Assembly: GCA_964540815.1 (NCBI GenBank)
Contig: CAZIOH010000074.1
Coordinates: 1-33,919 of the forward strand
Reading direction: 5' to 3'
DNA length: 33,919 bases
DNA from: CAZIOH01 sp964540815
GTDB taxonomy: Bacteria > Myxococcota_A > Polyangia > Fen-1088
The notes below the pieces were generated by a model, which saw only the letters and a program-made list of their open reading frames with translations, made no database searches and had not been told where the DNA came from. This document shows positions 1 to 8,691 of this stretch, in pieces; the stretch's first letter is position 1, and each line of letters starts with the position of its first letter. The position numbers and the translations under genes were made by a program.

Positions 1-1
1 C

Positions 2-1335
<1,334 letters not shown>

Positions 1336-1339
<4 letters not shown>

Positions 1340-3408
1340 GCTCGAGCCGGCGCGTCCGCGGCGCCCACCCGAGCGGCGCCGACCACGACGGCACCGGCGA
1401 TCGCGACGCTCCCGCCGCCGGCGCGCCCGAGCTCGCCCTTGCTCCGGACCCGCCGCCGCCGCGCGAGGCGTCCGCCCGGGTGGCGGGCGCCGGCTACACC
1501 CGGGCCGGCGGTTTCGCATCGCTTGCCGCCGGCCCCTTCACAGGCGAGCCATTACGCGAGCGGGCGCGCGCGCTCGCCACCCTCGCCAACCAGCAGTTCG
1601 ATCTGCTGGTGGTGGGCGGCGGCGCCACCGGGGCCGGCGTGGTGCGGGACGCAGCCACCCGCGGCCTGCGCGTGGCCGGGGTCGAGGCGCAGGACTTTGC
1701 CTCGGGCACCTCCAGCCACTCCTCGAAGCTGATCCACGGGGGCCTCCGCTACCTGCAACACCTCGACTTCGGCCTGGTCTTCGAGGCCCTGCGGGAGCGC
1801 CAGCGGCTGATGCGCACCGCGCCCCACCTGTGCCAGCCCCTCGGCTTCGTCTTCCCCAGCTATCGCGGGCTTCCGCCCGGGCTCAACACCCTCGGGGCGG
1901 GCATCGCGCTGTACAATGCCCTCGCGCTGTGGCGAAGCCCGCTTTCGAGCCGACGGCTCACGCCCGCCGAGACCCTGGAGCTCGCCCCTGGTCTGCGCGG
2001 CGCAGGGCTCGAGGGGGCGCACCTCTATGGCGACTGCCAGACCAACGACGCGCGCCTGGTGCTCGAGACGGTCCTCGACGCGCAGGCGGCCGGCGCCACC
2101 GTCCTCCCCCGCCTGCGGGTGATCCGCCTGCTGCGCGATCGGCGAGGCCGAGTCCGGGGGGCGCTCGGGCGCGATGGGCTGTCCGGCGTCGAGCTCGAGA
2201 TCCGCGCCGCCGTGGTGGTGAACGCGACCGGCCCGTTCTCCGACGCGTTCGATCGCGGCCGCCGCAACCTGCGCCCGACCCTCGGGGTGCACATCGTGCT
2301 CGACGCGCAACGGCTGCCCCACCACGGACGCGCGCTCGTGCTGCGCTCTCCGCGCGACGGTCGCCTGGTGTTCATGCTGCCGCACGGACCGCGCACCATC
2401 GTGGGGACCACCGACACCGACTGGCAGCCGGCGGGCGCGGCCGGCGTGGCCGCCGCCAGCGGCTCGTCGTCGACGGCCACCTCACCGCCGGGAAGGCCGA
2501 CGGCGGTGGACCCGAACCCGCCTCGGGTGGAGGACCCCATCGCCGCCCGCTTCTCCGACGTGGACTACCTGCTCGAGGTCGCGAACCACGCCTTTCCAGC
2601 GGCGGCGCTGGGTCCGGACCAGGTGGTGTCGACCTTCGCCGGCCTGCGACCGCTGGTGGCCGCGCCCGCGGTCGACGCGTCGTCCACCTCCCGCGAGCAC
2701 GAGATCGCCGTCGAGGGCGACGGCCTCGTGACCATCGTCGGGGGCAAGCTGACCACCTACCGCCGGATGGCCGAGGAGGTGACGGATCTGGTGGTGGAGC
2801 GGCTGCGCCTCTCCGGTCACGAGGGCACCATCGGCCCGTGCGTGACCGCCACCCGCCCCCTTCCCGGGGGCAGGCCACCGGCCGGGCGCGGCGGTGCCCC
2901 GACCCATCTGTCCGAGCACGACCGCGATCACCCCTCGCCGTGGACGGAGGAGGACCTGCAAGCGGCGACGCACGGCGCTCGGCTCGGGCGCATCGAGCTC
3001 GCCCCCGACATCGAGGCCCACCTCGTCGCCACGTACGGGGCCCGGGCGCCGGCCGTGGTCGAGACCATGAACGCCAGCATCGGCGGCGTGGATCTCTCGC
3101 GGCGACTGTACCCCGATCTGCCCTACGTCTGGGCCGAGCTGGCCTACGGCGCGCGGCACGAGCTCGCGCTCGACGTCGAGGACCTGCTGCGCCGCCGCAC
3201 CAGCATCTTCCGGGATGCCCACGATCAGGGGCTCGGGGTGGCCGCCGAGACCGCCAGCGTGCTCGGAGCGACCCTCGGCTGGAGCGGCGCCGAGCACGCC
3301 CGCGCGGTTGCGGACTACGCGCGCGTGGTCGCCGAGTCCACCGCCTGGAAGCAAGGCGACGCGCCCGCGGAGCACTCCGCCGGCCCGGGCCAGATTACAT
3401 CACCGTGA
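1336..3408 (+). CDS. glpD: Glycerol-3-phosphate dehydrogenase (FAD-dependent)
   Basis: Membrane-associated flavoenzyme oxidising glycerol 3-phosphate to dihydroxyacetone phosphate and passing electrons to quinone. About 690 residues with the ATG at 1336 that overlaps the aspS stop. The FAD Rossmann motif (VVGGGATGAGVVRDAATRG) is at about residues 90-108, followed by the GlpD hallmarks SGTSSHSSKLIHGGLRYL, VVNATGPFSD, GTTDTDW and GGKLTTYRRMAEE; a C-terminal helical DAO_C domain follows. Oddities: about 85 Ala/Pro/Arg-rich residues precede the Rossmann fold, and a low-complexity insert of about 30 residues (Gly/Ser/Thr/Pro) sits after GTTDTDW. A later GTG at 1480 would give a more usual length, but the ATGA junction favours 1336. 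The 3' end overlaps the convergent DUF493 gene by 14 bases. Confidence 0.95.
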
Positions 3409-3703
3409 CCACGCCCTCGACCGTCCGGACCACCTCATAGAGCTCGAGGACCTCGTGGGCGCCCGAGACCCGCACCGAGAAGCGATGGCTCACGTACTTC
3501 CCCCCCGAGCTCGGCTGGGAGGAGGTTGGCCGATGGGACTCCTCGTCGATGCGCTTGACCGCCTCGACCAGGCGCTCGGTGATGCCTGCATCGTGGAGCG
3601 CGATGACCGTCAGGAAGTAGGCGCACGGAAACTGGTGGGTCGCCTCGAGCAAGGCCGCTGCGCGCGCGCGCGCATCGGGCGCTGACTCGACGGGGTCGCC
3701 CAC
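3395..3703 (-). CDS. DUF493 (YbeD-like) family protein
   Basis: Small cytoplasmic protein of about 102 residues of the DUF493/UPF0250 family (E. coli YbeD), a ferredoxin-like fold of unclear role, often proposed to be allosteric or regulatory. Family features seen: an FPCAYFLTVIAL strand, AGITERLVEAVKRI helix, then SSGGKYVSHRFSVRV and a C-terminal ELYEVVRTVEGVVTVM strand, matching the family pattern of a conserved P-S-S/G-K-Y/F block and a hydrophobic last strand. I chose GTG at 3703 because AGGAG lies 5 bases upstream; a TTG at 3736 is possible but lacks this site and would overlap the preceding gene. It starts 19 bases after the AgmX-like gene stop, so the two probably form one transcript. 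Confidence 0.85.
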   Translation of the reverse strand: MGDPVESAPDARARAAALLEATHQFPCAYFLTVIALHDAGITERLVEAVKRIDEESHRPTSSQPSSGGKYVSHRFSVRVSGAHEVLELYEVVRTVEGVVTVM

Positions 3704-3722
3704 CGCGTCTCCTCGCCGGTCG

Positions 3723-4931
3723 TCAGCGGGAGCCAACGAGCGCGCTCCAGCTCTGACCTGCCGTCGCGATGCCCTCGCCGCCGGCGTGCACGGCCGCCTC
3801 GAACCCGAGCTCGAACTGCGCCCGCGACGACGCGGTCTCGGACCCGGCCCGCCACGGACACGACTCCACCCGACCGTGCACTGGCTGCACCAGCACGAGC
3901 GGCTTGTCGGTGCGGAGGACCTGAACCGGCAGGATCACCCTCATGGCCTGGGGCAACGGATCAAAGGCCCAGGTGGACACGATGTCCGACATGCACGACT
4001 CCACCGGGCACTCGGCGTCGTAGGTCGAGCGCGCGATCCAGTGCGACCGGATCTCTCCATCCCCGCTCAGCGAGACCCCGATCCCCACGTATCCCGGCCG
4101 CTGGCAGGCGAGCGGCATCCGCTCGAAGCAGGCGTAGAGCGACGGGGCCTGCAGCTGCGCCTCCACCCGCAGCCACTTCTCCGCCTCCCAGGGCGTGGCG
4201 GTCTTGAGGTTCATGTGAATGGCCATGCGATCGTCGATCGGACGGCCGCTCGGACCGAGGCAAAAGAGGCTGGCGACCAGCCCACCTTGAAAGACCAGCA
4301 CCGCGGTTCGCGCGAAGGGACGCATCCAGTCCGCCGGAATCGCCGACGCGGCCGCAACCGACGCCGACGCCGGTGTCGACGTGGACCTGGACGTCCGGAG
4401 CGTCCGGCTGCGGATGATGAACTGCGAGGGTCCGAGGATCACGTCCGCCACACTGCCCTCGTCGAGGTTCACGGTGCAAGAGGGCCCCTCGAGCAGGCTC
4501 TCGATCGGGATGGGCAATCGCCCATTCTCGATATGACCGTGCATCCCGGGCAGGACGGTGAGCTCGAAGCGATCGGCGCGCCGGCGAATCAGGGTCAGGC
4601 GGTTCGACACCTGCGAGAAGGCATCGTTCTCGAGGCTGGCCCCGATGGTGTAGCGACCGAGCCGCCCCCGCACCCGGGGCACGGCGAACCAGGCGAGGCC
4701 GAGGAAGAGGGTGGACCACACACCCACGAAGGCCGGCAGATATACCAGCTTCTCGATGGCGTGCGCGACCAGCACGGACAGCGCCATGCCGAGCGCCGTC
4801 CCTCCGGCCAGGAAGGCGAGCGTGGCCCAGACCCCTCTGCGTTCGCGCGCTGCCGAGAGCGTGTGCACGGACACCGGCCTTCCGTGCTCCAGATGAACCA
4901 CCTCGATGACCCGCTCGGGAACTTCAGTCAT
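3723..4931 (-). CDS. AgmX/PglI C-terminal-domain-like membrane protein
   Basis: 402-residue protein with two adjacent predicted transmembrane helices near the N-terminus (about residues 33-55 and 64-84) and a large soluble remainder. Residues about 265-340 (LYACFERMPLACQRPGYVGI, then STYDAECPVESCMSDIVSTW, AFDPLPQAMRVILPVQVL) match the pattern of the myxobacterial AgmX/PglI C-terminal, TonB-like domain: a cysteine-paired G-x-V-x-x-x-x-S-x-x-G-x-I core, a C-x-x-x-x-V-x-x-W-x-F block and a final hydrophobic strand. AgmX/PglI-type proteins in Myxococcus are linked to gliding motility, but the domain is widespread in this phylum and I infer no specific role. The middle part (about 85-170) looks like a beta-rich FHA- or ligand-binding-like segment that I do not recognise. 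A GAGG site precedes the ATG. Confidence 0.75.
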   Translation of the reverse strand: MTEVPERVIEVVHLEHGRPVSVHTLSAARERRGVWATLAFLAGGTALGMALSVLVAHAIEKLVYLPAFVGVWSTLFLGLAWFAVPRVRGRLGRYTIGASLENDAFSQVSNRLTLIRRRADRFELTVLPGMHGHIENGRLPIPIESLLEGPSCTVNLDEGSVADVILGPSQFIIRSRTLRTSRSTSTPASASVAAASAIPADWMRPFARTAVLVFQGGLVASLFCLGPSGRPIDDRMAIHMNLKTATPWEAEKWLRVEAQLQAPSLYACFERMPLACQRPGYVGIGVSLSGDGEIRSHWIARSTYDAECPVESCMSDIVSTWAFDPLPQAMRVILPVQVLRTDKPLVLVQPVHGRVESCPWRAGSETASSRAQFELGFEAAVHAGGEGIATAGQSWSALVGSR

Positions 4932-5070
4932 GCCGAACCTCGTCGCGATTCTAGCTCCGATTTCCTGGCGCGCCGTTCGACGCGCGTCGTTCGACCGAAA
5001 GAGCGAGCGCGCGACCAGCGATCGAGCGGCGGGCCAGGCGGCGCTGCCCCGTGCCCCGGAGCGCCGCCGT

Positions 5071-5114
5071 ATTTCGAGGCAGTTTCGAGACGATTCCGAG
5101 AACTTGTTTCGAGA
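5071..5114. repeat. Helically phased TTTCGAG repeats
   Basis: Four copies of a 7-8 bp core sit on one face of the helix: ATTTCGAGG at 5071, GTTTCGAGA at 5082, ATTCCGAGA at 5093 and GTTTCGAGA at 5106. The first three units are exactly 11 bp apart and the fourth is 13 bp further. This spacing is what cooperatively binding regulators use. The array is about 140-180 bp upstream of the AgmX-like gene and about 310-350 bp upstream of the predicted start of the small-protein transcript, so it could serve either. The same core recurs in the palindrome (CAGTTTTTCGAC at 5258 and GTCGAAACTG at 5278). Confidence 0.55.
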
Positions 5115-5214
5115 TCTGGTGGCGCGTCACCGGCGACGCGCGGTGTAGCGTGTCCGACGCACCCCCCTTCGCTCCCGGCGCGCCGATCCGCGAGCGCGCA
5201 GCGTCTCTCGGGAT

Positions 5215-5327
5215 GGTGCGCAAGTCCCTACGCACCCTGCGGATGACATGAAACTGCCAGTTTTTCGACACCAACCCGTCGAAACTGCGATCCTGCTGTC
5301 ATACGGCGCTTCCGACCGGTGCGTAGG
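5215..5327. promoter_or_regulatory. Three-tier nested palindrome, possible enhancer or structured leader
   Basis: Three pairs of inverted arms are nested: CCTACGCACC (5227-5236) with GGTGCGTAGG (5318-5327), ATGACA (5243-5248) with TGTCAT (5297-5302), and CAGTTTTTCGAC (5258-5269) with GTCGAAACTG (5278-5287). The middle and inner pairs share the same centre (about 5272.5) and are separated by 9 bases on both sides. GGTGCG at 5215-5220 can instead pair with CGCACC at 5231-5236, so two mutually exclusive folds exist. The element is about 100-210 bp upstream of the predicted sigma-54 start, the usual place for activator binding sites. It could equally be a structured RNA or the relic of a small inverted-repeat element. 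Confidence 0.55.
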
Positions 5328-5371
5328 CCGTTTCGCGGGCGATGATCGTCAATGTTTTGTAAACGTAATAA

Positions 5372-5384
5372 ATTCAATGACTTA
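5372..5384 (+). promoter_or_regulatory. IHF-like binding site
   Basis: ATTCAATGACTTA agrees with the IHF consensus WATCAANNNNTTR at all but one defined position, and lies in the most AT-rich part of the region. A weaker match (TCAATGTTTTG) is at 5349-5359. It falls between the palindrome and the -24/-12 element, where IHF bends DNA at many sigma-54 promoters. The call rests on consensus matching only. Confidence 0.4.
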
Positions 5385-5399
5385 GAAATATAGCGCCCG

Positions 5400-5415
5400 T
5401 GGCATATCCCATGCT
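5400..5415 (+). promoter_or_regulatory. Sigma-54 (-24/-12) promoter of the small-protein gene
   Basis: TGGCATATCCCATGCT matches the sigma-54 consensus TGGCAC-R-N4-TTGCW with the invariant GG and GC exactly 12 bases apart and only two differences (C to T at position 6, T to A at position 12). Transcription would begin near 5425-5427, leaving a leader of about 25 bases that contains the GGGAGGAGGG ribosome binding site. Such promoters need an enhancer-binding ATPase; none is encoded in the window, but Myxococcota usually carry many. Confidence 0.6.
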
Positions 5416-5449
5416 TAGGACGAGACCGACCTTCTGGGAGGAGGGTTCG

Positions 5450-5665
5450 ATGCCGCAAATTGTCACCCAAACCGGTGTTTCCCAGCGTGAACCAGCGCCG
5501 GCAGCCTCGCTGCCCAACCGAGAAAAGGCGCTCAAGATTCTCTCCAAATCCATCTACAAGGACCTTCGACAGAACGGATACGAGCCACGGCAGATCGTGG
5601 CGCTCGCCAGCGAGATCATCAGCTTGGTCACCTCCGACATCAAGGACGACGCTCCGCTCGATTGA
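5450..5665 (+). CDS. Small orphan helical protein (71 aa), unknown function
   Basis: 71 residues from the ATG at 5450, preceded by an excellent ribosome binding site (GGGAGGAGGG at 5436-5445). An in-frame GTG at 5399 would place the promoter inside the gene and is rejected. The first 22 residues are Pro/Ala/Gln-rich and probably disordered. The remainder (KALKILSKSIYKDLRQNGYE, then PRQIVALASEIISLVTSDIK) reads as two amphipathic helices separated by a GYEPRQ turn, ending in an acidic tail. No signal peptide, transmembrane segment or cysteine. The gene stands alone: own candidate sigma-54 promoter, own terminator, and no partner within 300 bases. The Lys-rich, less biased codon use differs from neighbours. 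I do not recognise the family; a small regulator, adaptor or DNA/RNA-associated protein are all possible. Confidence 0.8.
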   Translation: MPQIVTQTGVSQREPAPAASLPNREKALKILSKSIYKDLRQNGYEPRQIVALASEIISLVTSDIKDDAPLD

Positions 5666-5699
5666 CCCGGACCCACCGCGGTCGAACATGCACCGGAAG

Positions 5700-5733
5700 A
5701 AACGGCTGGGCCCAACCGCCCGGCCGTTTTTTT
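5700..5733 (+). terminator. Rho-independent terminator after small-protein gene
   Basis: Stem AAACGGCTGGGC (5700-5711), loop CCAACC, and stem GCCCGGCCGTTT (5718-5729) form 12 base pairs with a single G-U wobble, running into a seven-T tract (5727-5733). It lies 35 bases after the stop codon and is the only clear intrinsic terminator in the window. Confidence 0.92.
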
Positions 5734-5972
5734 GAGCGAGGGAGGCGCCCGCCCCGGGCCGCCGAAGGCCCCTGCCGGCGCGGCCGAGCGTGGCCGACGC
5801 ACAGCCCAATTTTCCTAGATTTTCGATCGGCGTTCGAGCATTCTACCGACGCCTGCGGGCGCTTGCGACGCTGCGAGCGCTTGCGACGCTTGGCGATGGG
5901 CCCCGGCCCGCTCGCCCGGCGTTCCTGCTTGGCCACCGCCGCAGGCCGCGGGCCGAAAGTGAAGCTCTCACC
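5734..5972 (+). repeat. Leader region of pgk with 18-bp tandem repeat
   Basis: No gene is credible between the terminator and the pgk ATG; the pgk frame is open here but its predicted residues are not conserved PGK sequence. GCGCTTGCGACGCT occurs at 5859-5872 and again at 5877-5890, an 18-bp period. The pgk promoter is probably within this stretch, perhaps near the AT-rich patch at 5807-5825, but I cannot identify a convincing -35/-10 pair. Confidence 0.45.
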
Positions 5973-7160
5973 ATGCCGATCAAATCCATCTCCGAGCTCG
6001 ACATTGCGGGCCGACGCCTGTTCATCCGCGTCGACTTCAATGTGCCCCTGACTCCGGCCGGTGGCGTTGCGGAGGATACCCGCATCCGGGAGAGCCTGCC
6101 CACCATCCGCTACGCCGTCGAGAAGGGAGCCCGGGTGGTCCTGGCGTCGCACCTCGGACGGCCGAAGGGCAAGCCCGATCCCAAGTTCACCATGATGCCG
6201 GTGGCCGAGCGCCTGGCCGAGTTGCTCGGCACCGAGGCCGAGGTGGTGCTCACCGACGAGCCCGTCGGCGATGGCGCCCGCAAGGTGGTGTCCGACCTCA
6301 AGGCGGGCAAGGTCGCGTTGCTCGAGAACCTGCGCTTCTCGGCCGCCGAGGAGGCCAACGACGAGTCCTTCGCGAAGGGCCTCGCCTCGTACGCCGACGT
6401 CTACGTCAACGACGCGTTCGGCACGGCGCACCGGGCGCACGCCTCGACGGTGGGCATCACGAAGTACGTGGCGGCTCGGGGCATGGGCCTGCTCATGGAG
6501 CGCGAGGTGAAGTTTCTCGGCAAGCTGCTCGGCGACGTCGAGCGGCCGTTCATCGCCATCGTCGGTGGAGCGAAGGTGTCCGACAAGCTCGGGGTGCTCG
6601 AGAACCTGCTCGGACGGGTCAACCAGCTGCTGATCGGCGGGGCCATGGCCAACACCTTCCTCAAGGCCCGGGGCGGGCGCCTCGGGCGCTCCCTGGTGGA
6701 GGACGACAAGCTGGCCCTGGCGCGCGCCTTCCTCAAGAAGGCCGACGAGGCCGGGGTCGACGTGCTCTTGCCGCGGGACGCGGTGGCGGGAGCTGGGTTC
6801 AAGGCCGACTCGGGGAAGGTGGTGTCCGCCTCGGAGATCCCCGAGGATCTGGCGGCGCTCGACATCGGCCCCGAGACCGCGCGTGGCTTCGGCGACGCCA
6901 TCTCGCGCGCCCGGACCATCTTCTGGAACGGGCCCATGGGGGTCTTCGAGGCCGAGCCGTTCGCGGCCGGGACGCTGGCCATCGCGCGGGCGGTGGCGGG
7001 CAGCTCGGCCTTGTCGGTGGTCGGGGGCGGGGACTCGGTCGCGGCCCTGCAACGGAGCGGGCTCGCCTCCAAGATCACCCACGTCTCCACCGGTGGCGGC
7101 GCCTCCCTGGAGTTCCTCGAGGGCAAGAAGTTGCCGGGGCTGGCCGCGCTCGAGGTCTAG
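5973..7160 (+). CDS. pgk: Phosphoglycerate kinase
   Basis: Glycolytic/gluconeogenic enzyme exchanging phosphate between 1,3-bisphosphoglycerate and ADP in the cytoplasm. 395 residues, the normal bacterial length, with the ATG at 5973 giving MPIKSISELDIAGRRLFIRV. Family signatures: RVDFNVPL near the N-terminus, the substrate-binding SHLGRPKG block, ENLRF, DAFGTAHRAHAS, the GGAKVSDKLGVL hinge region, WNGPMGVFE, and the nucleotide-binding GGGDSVAAL and STGGGASLEFLEG blocks at the C-terminus. Its frame remains open upstream to 5790, but that extension lacks homology. tpiA follows after 67 bases and secG overlaps tpiA, so the three are likely one operon. Confidence 0.97.
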   Translation: MPIKSISELDIAGRRLFIRVDFNVPLTPAGGVAEDTRIRESLPTIRYAVEKGARVVLASHLGRPKGKPDPKFTMMPVAERLAELLGTEAEVVLTDEPVGDGARKVVSDLKAGKVALLENLRFSAAEEANDESFAKGLASYADVYVNDAFGTAHRAHASTVGITKYVAARGMGLLMEREVKFLGKLLGDVERPFIAIVGGAKVSDKLGVLENLLGRVNQLLIGGAMANTFLKARGGRLGRSLVEDDKLALARAFLKKADEAGVDVLLPRDAVAGAGFKADSGKVVSASEIPEDLAALDIGPETARGFGDAISRARTIFWNGPMGVFEAEPFAAGTLAIARAVAGSSALSVVGGGDSVAALQRSGLASKITHVSTGGGASLEFLEGKKLPGLAALEV

Positions 7161-7227
7161 GACCCCGAGCGTGTCCGGCGAGATCCACGAAACGAGCCGA
7201 AACGGGCCAAGGAAAGATCAATCGCGT

Positions 7228-8070
7228 ATGTCCCCACAAGTTGCCTCTGCAGGAGCGGCGTCGGTGAATCGGCCGGTGTTCGCGGGAAACTGGAAGCTGT
7301 TCGGAACCCTGGCCGACGCGGTGGCGCTGGCCACGGCCGTGGCGGCGGGCGCGCGCCCGGACGCCGGCGCCGAGGCCGACGTGATCGTGGCGCCCGGGTT
7401 CCTGGCCATCGACGCGGTCGTGCGGGCCCTGCACAATCTGGGTGGCGGTGCGGGTGCGGGGGGCGGTCAGCCGGTGGCGGTCGCCGGGCAGGACTGTCAC
7501 TGGGAGACCAAGGGGGCCTTCACCGGTGAGGTCGCGGCCGCTCAGCTGGTGGACGCCGGCTGCCGCTACGTGATCATCGGACACTCGGAGCGCCGCGCCC
7601 TCATGGGGGAGACGGACGCCGACGTCAACCGTAAGACCAAGGCGGCGCTCGCCGCGGGCCTCGCGCCCATCGTGTGCGTGGGCGAGACGCTGGCCGAGCG
7701 TGACGGGGGACGGACGCTGGAGCGGATCGGCGCGCAGCTCGACGCCGATCTGGCCGGGCTGTCGGCCGACCACGCCGCGCGCCTGCTCATCGCGTACGAG
7801 CCGGTCTGGGCCATTGGCACCGGGCGCACCGCCACCCCGGCCCAGGCCGAGGAGGTTCACGCCTTCATCCGGGGGCGACTGCGCGCCCAGTTCTCCGCCG
7901 GGGCGGAGGCGCTGCCGATCCTGTATGGCGGGAGCGTGAAGCCGGACAACATCCGCGACTTGATGGCCGAGAAGAACGTCGATGGCGCCCTGGTGGGCGG
8001 CGCGTCCCTCTCGGCGGAGTCGTTCGTTCGCATCGTGAAAGAGGGTACCGACGCATGGTCACGTTCCTGA
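7228..8070 (+). CDS. tpiA: Triosephosphate isomerase
   Basis: Interconverts dihydroxyacetone phosphate and glyceraldehyde 3-phosphate. 280 residues from the ATG at 7228, preceded by GGAAAG. Catalytic residues are visible: Lys23 in AGNWK, His119 in YVIIGHSERR and Glu191 in AYEPVWAIGTG; the phosphate-binding loop 6 (EPVWAIGTGRTATPAQ) and the YGGSVKPDN and GALVGGASL blocks are intact. It is longer than the usual 250 residues because of about 13 extra N-terminal residues and a Gly-rich insert (GGGAGAGGGQ, about 72-81). The dihydroxyacetone phosphate made by glpD would feed directly into this step. The end overlaps secG by 16 bases. Confidence 0.97.
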   Translation: MSPQVASAGAASVNRPVFAGNWKLFGTLADAVALATAVAAGARPDAGAEADVIVAPGFLAIDAVVRALHNLGGGAGAGGGQPVAVAGQDCHWETKGAFTGEVAAAQLVDAGCRYVIIGHSERRALMGETDADVNRKTKAALAAGLAPIVCVGETLAERDGGRTLERIGAQLDADLAGLSADHAARLLIAYEPVWAIGTGRTATPAQAEEVHAFIRGRLRAQFSAGAEALPILYGGSVKPDNIRDLMAEKNVDGALVGGASLSAESFVRIVKEGTDAWSRS

Positions 8071-8675
8071 CGGTCGTTCACATCTTCGTCTGCCTGTTCC
8101 TCATCCTCGTGGTCCTGCTGCAGGCCGGGAAGGGCGGTGGCATGGGCATCGCCTTCGGTGGCGCTGGCAGCCAGACGGTCTTCGGATCGTCGGGGGCTGG
8201 CAACTTCCTCACCCGGCTCACCTCGGCCACCGCGGCGGTCTTCCTGATGACGTCGCTGTCTCTCGCCCACTACTCGAGCCAGCAGGACTCGAAGCGCCTG
8301 CAGAAGCTGGCCTCGGAGCGCGCGGCCGAGAAGAAGGTCGACGACGAGAAGGCCGCCAAGCTGAAGGCGGATCTGGAGAAGGCGCGGGCGGCGGCGGCCG
8401 GCAACTCGGCGGCCCCCGGAGCAACGACGACGACCGAGGCCCCGGGCGCAACCCAGGGAGCGCCCGGGCTTCAGCTGAAGGTGCCGGAGTTGCTCGACAC
8501 GTCGGGCAAGAAACCGACCGGAGCGGGCTCCGCGGCCCCGGCCGCCGGCCAAGCCGCGCCGAAGCCGGGAGTGGCCACCCCGCCCCGGAAACCACGGCCA
8601 CCGAGCGGCCAGGCCGCACCAACGCAGGTGGCGCCGACGACGCCGGAAGCGCCCGCCCCCGCCCAGGTCCCGTAG
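8055..8675 (+). CDS. secG: Preprotein translocase subunit SecG with long tail
   Basis: Inner-membrane subunit of the SecYEG channel. The first 75 residues are a normal SecG: a transmembrane helix (about 4-22), the conserved LQAGKGGGMGIAFGG and GSSGAGNFLTRLT cytoplasmic loop, and a second helix (about 54-72). The protein then continues for about 130 residues, first as a charged Lys/Glu/Ala coiled-coil-like segment, then as a Pro/Ala/Thr-rich low-complexity tail, giving 206 residues against the usual 75-120. Overlap with tpiA implies translational coupling; tpiA-secG adjacency is common in bacteria. Confidence 0.95.
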   Translation: MVTFLTVVHIFVCLFLILVVLLQAGKGGGMGIAFGGAGSQTVFGSSGAGNFLTRLTSATAAVFLMTSLSLAHYSSQQDSKRLQKLASERAAEKKVDDEKAAKLKADLEKARAAAAGNSAAPGATTTTEAPGATQGAPGLQLKVPELLDTSGKKPTGAGSAAPAAGQAAPKPGVATPPRKPRPPSGQAAPTQVAPTTPEAPAPAQVP

Positions 8676-8691
8676 CAGAAGGCCACGCCGC

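Larger units (their letters stand above)
4932..5449. other. Long structured intergenic region
   Basis: No credible gene on either strand between the divergent AgmX-like gene and the small-protein gene. Base composition changes from GC-rich to clearly AT-richer toward 5340-5400, unlike the rest of the window. It holds three separate pieces of structure described individually: phased TTTCGAG repeats (5071-5114), a nested palindrome (5215-5327) and a -24/-12 promoter preceded by IHF-like matches (5349-5415). A 107-codon minus-strand frame at 4951-5274 has no recognisable motif, an Arg/Ala-biased composition and overlaps the palindrome, so I do not call it. Confidence 0.7.

Noticed and set aside
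4951..5274. Minus-strand 107-codon frame in the structured intergenic region
   Set aside because: No motif, poor start context, and it runs through the palindrome and phased repeats.
5357..5394. Sigma-70-like boxes (TTGTAA and TATAGC) upstream of the small-protein gene
   Set aside because: No pair with good match and 16-18 bp spacing; the -24/-12 element just downstream fits far better.
5790..5972. N-terminal extension of PGK
   Set aside because: In frame but without PGK conservation; ATG at 5973 gives the canonical N-terminus and length.
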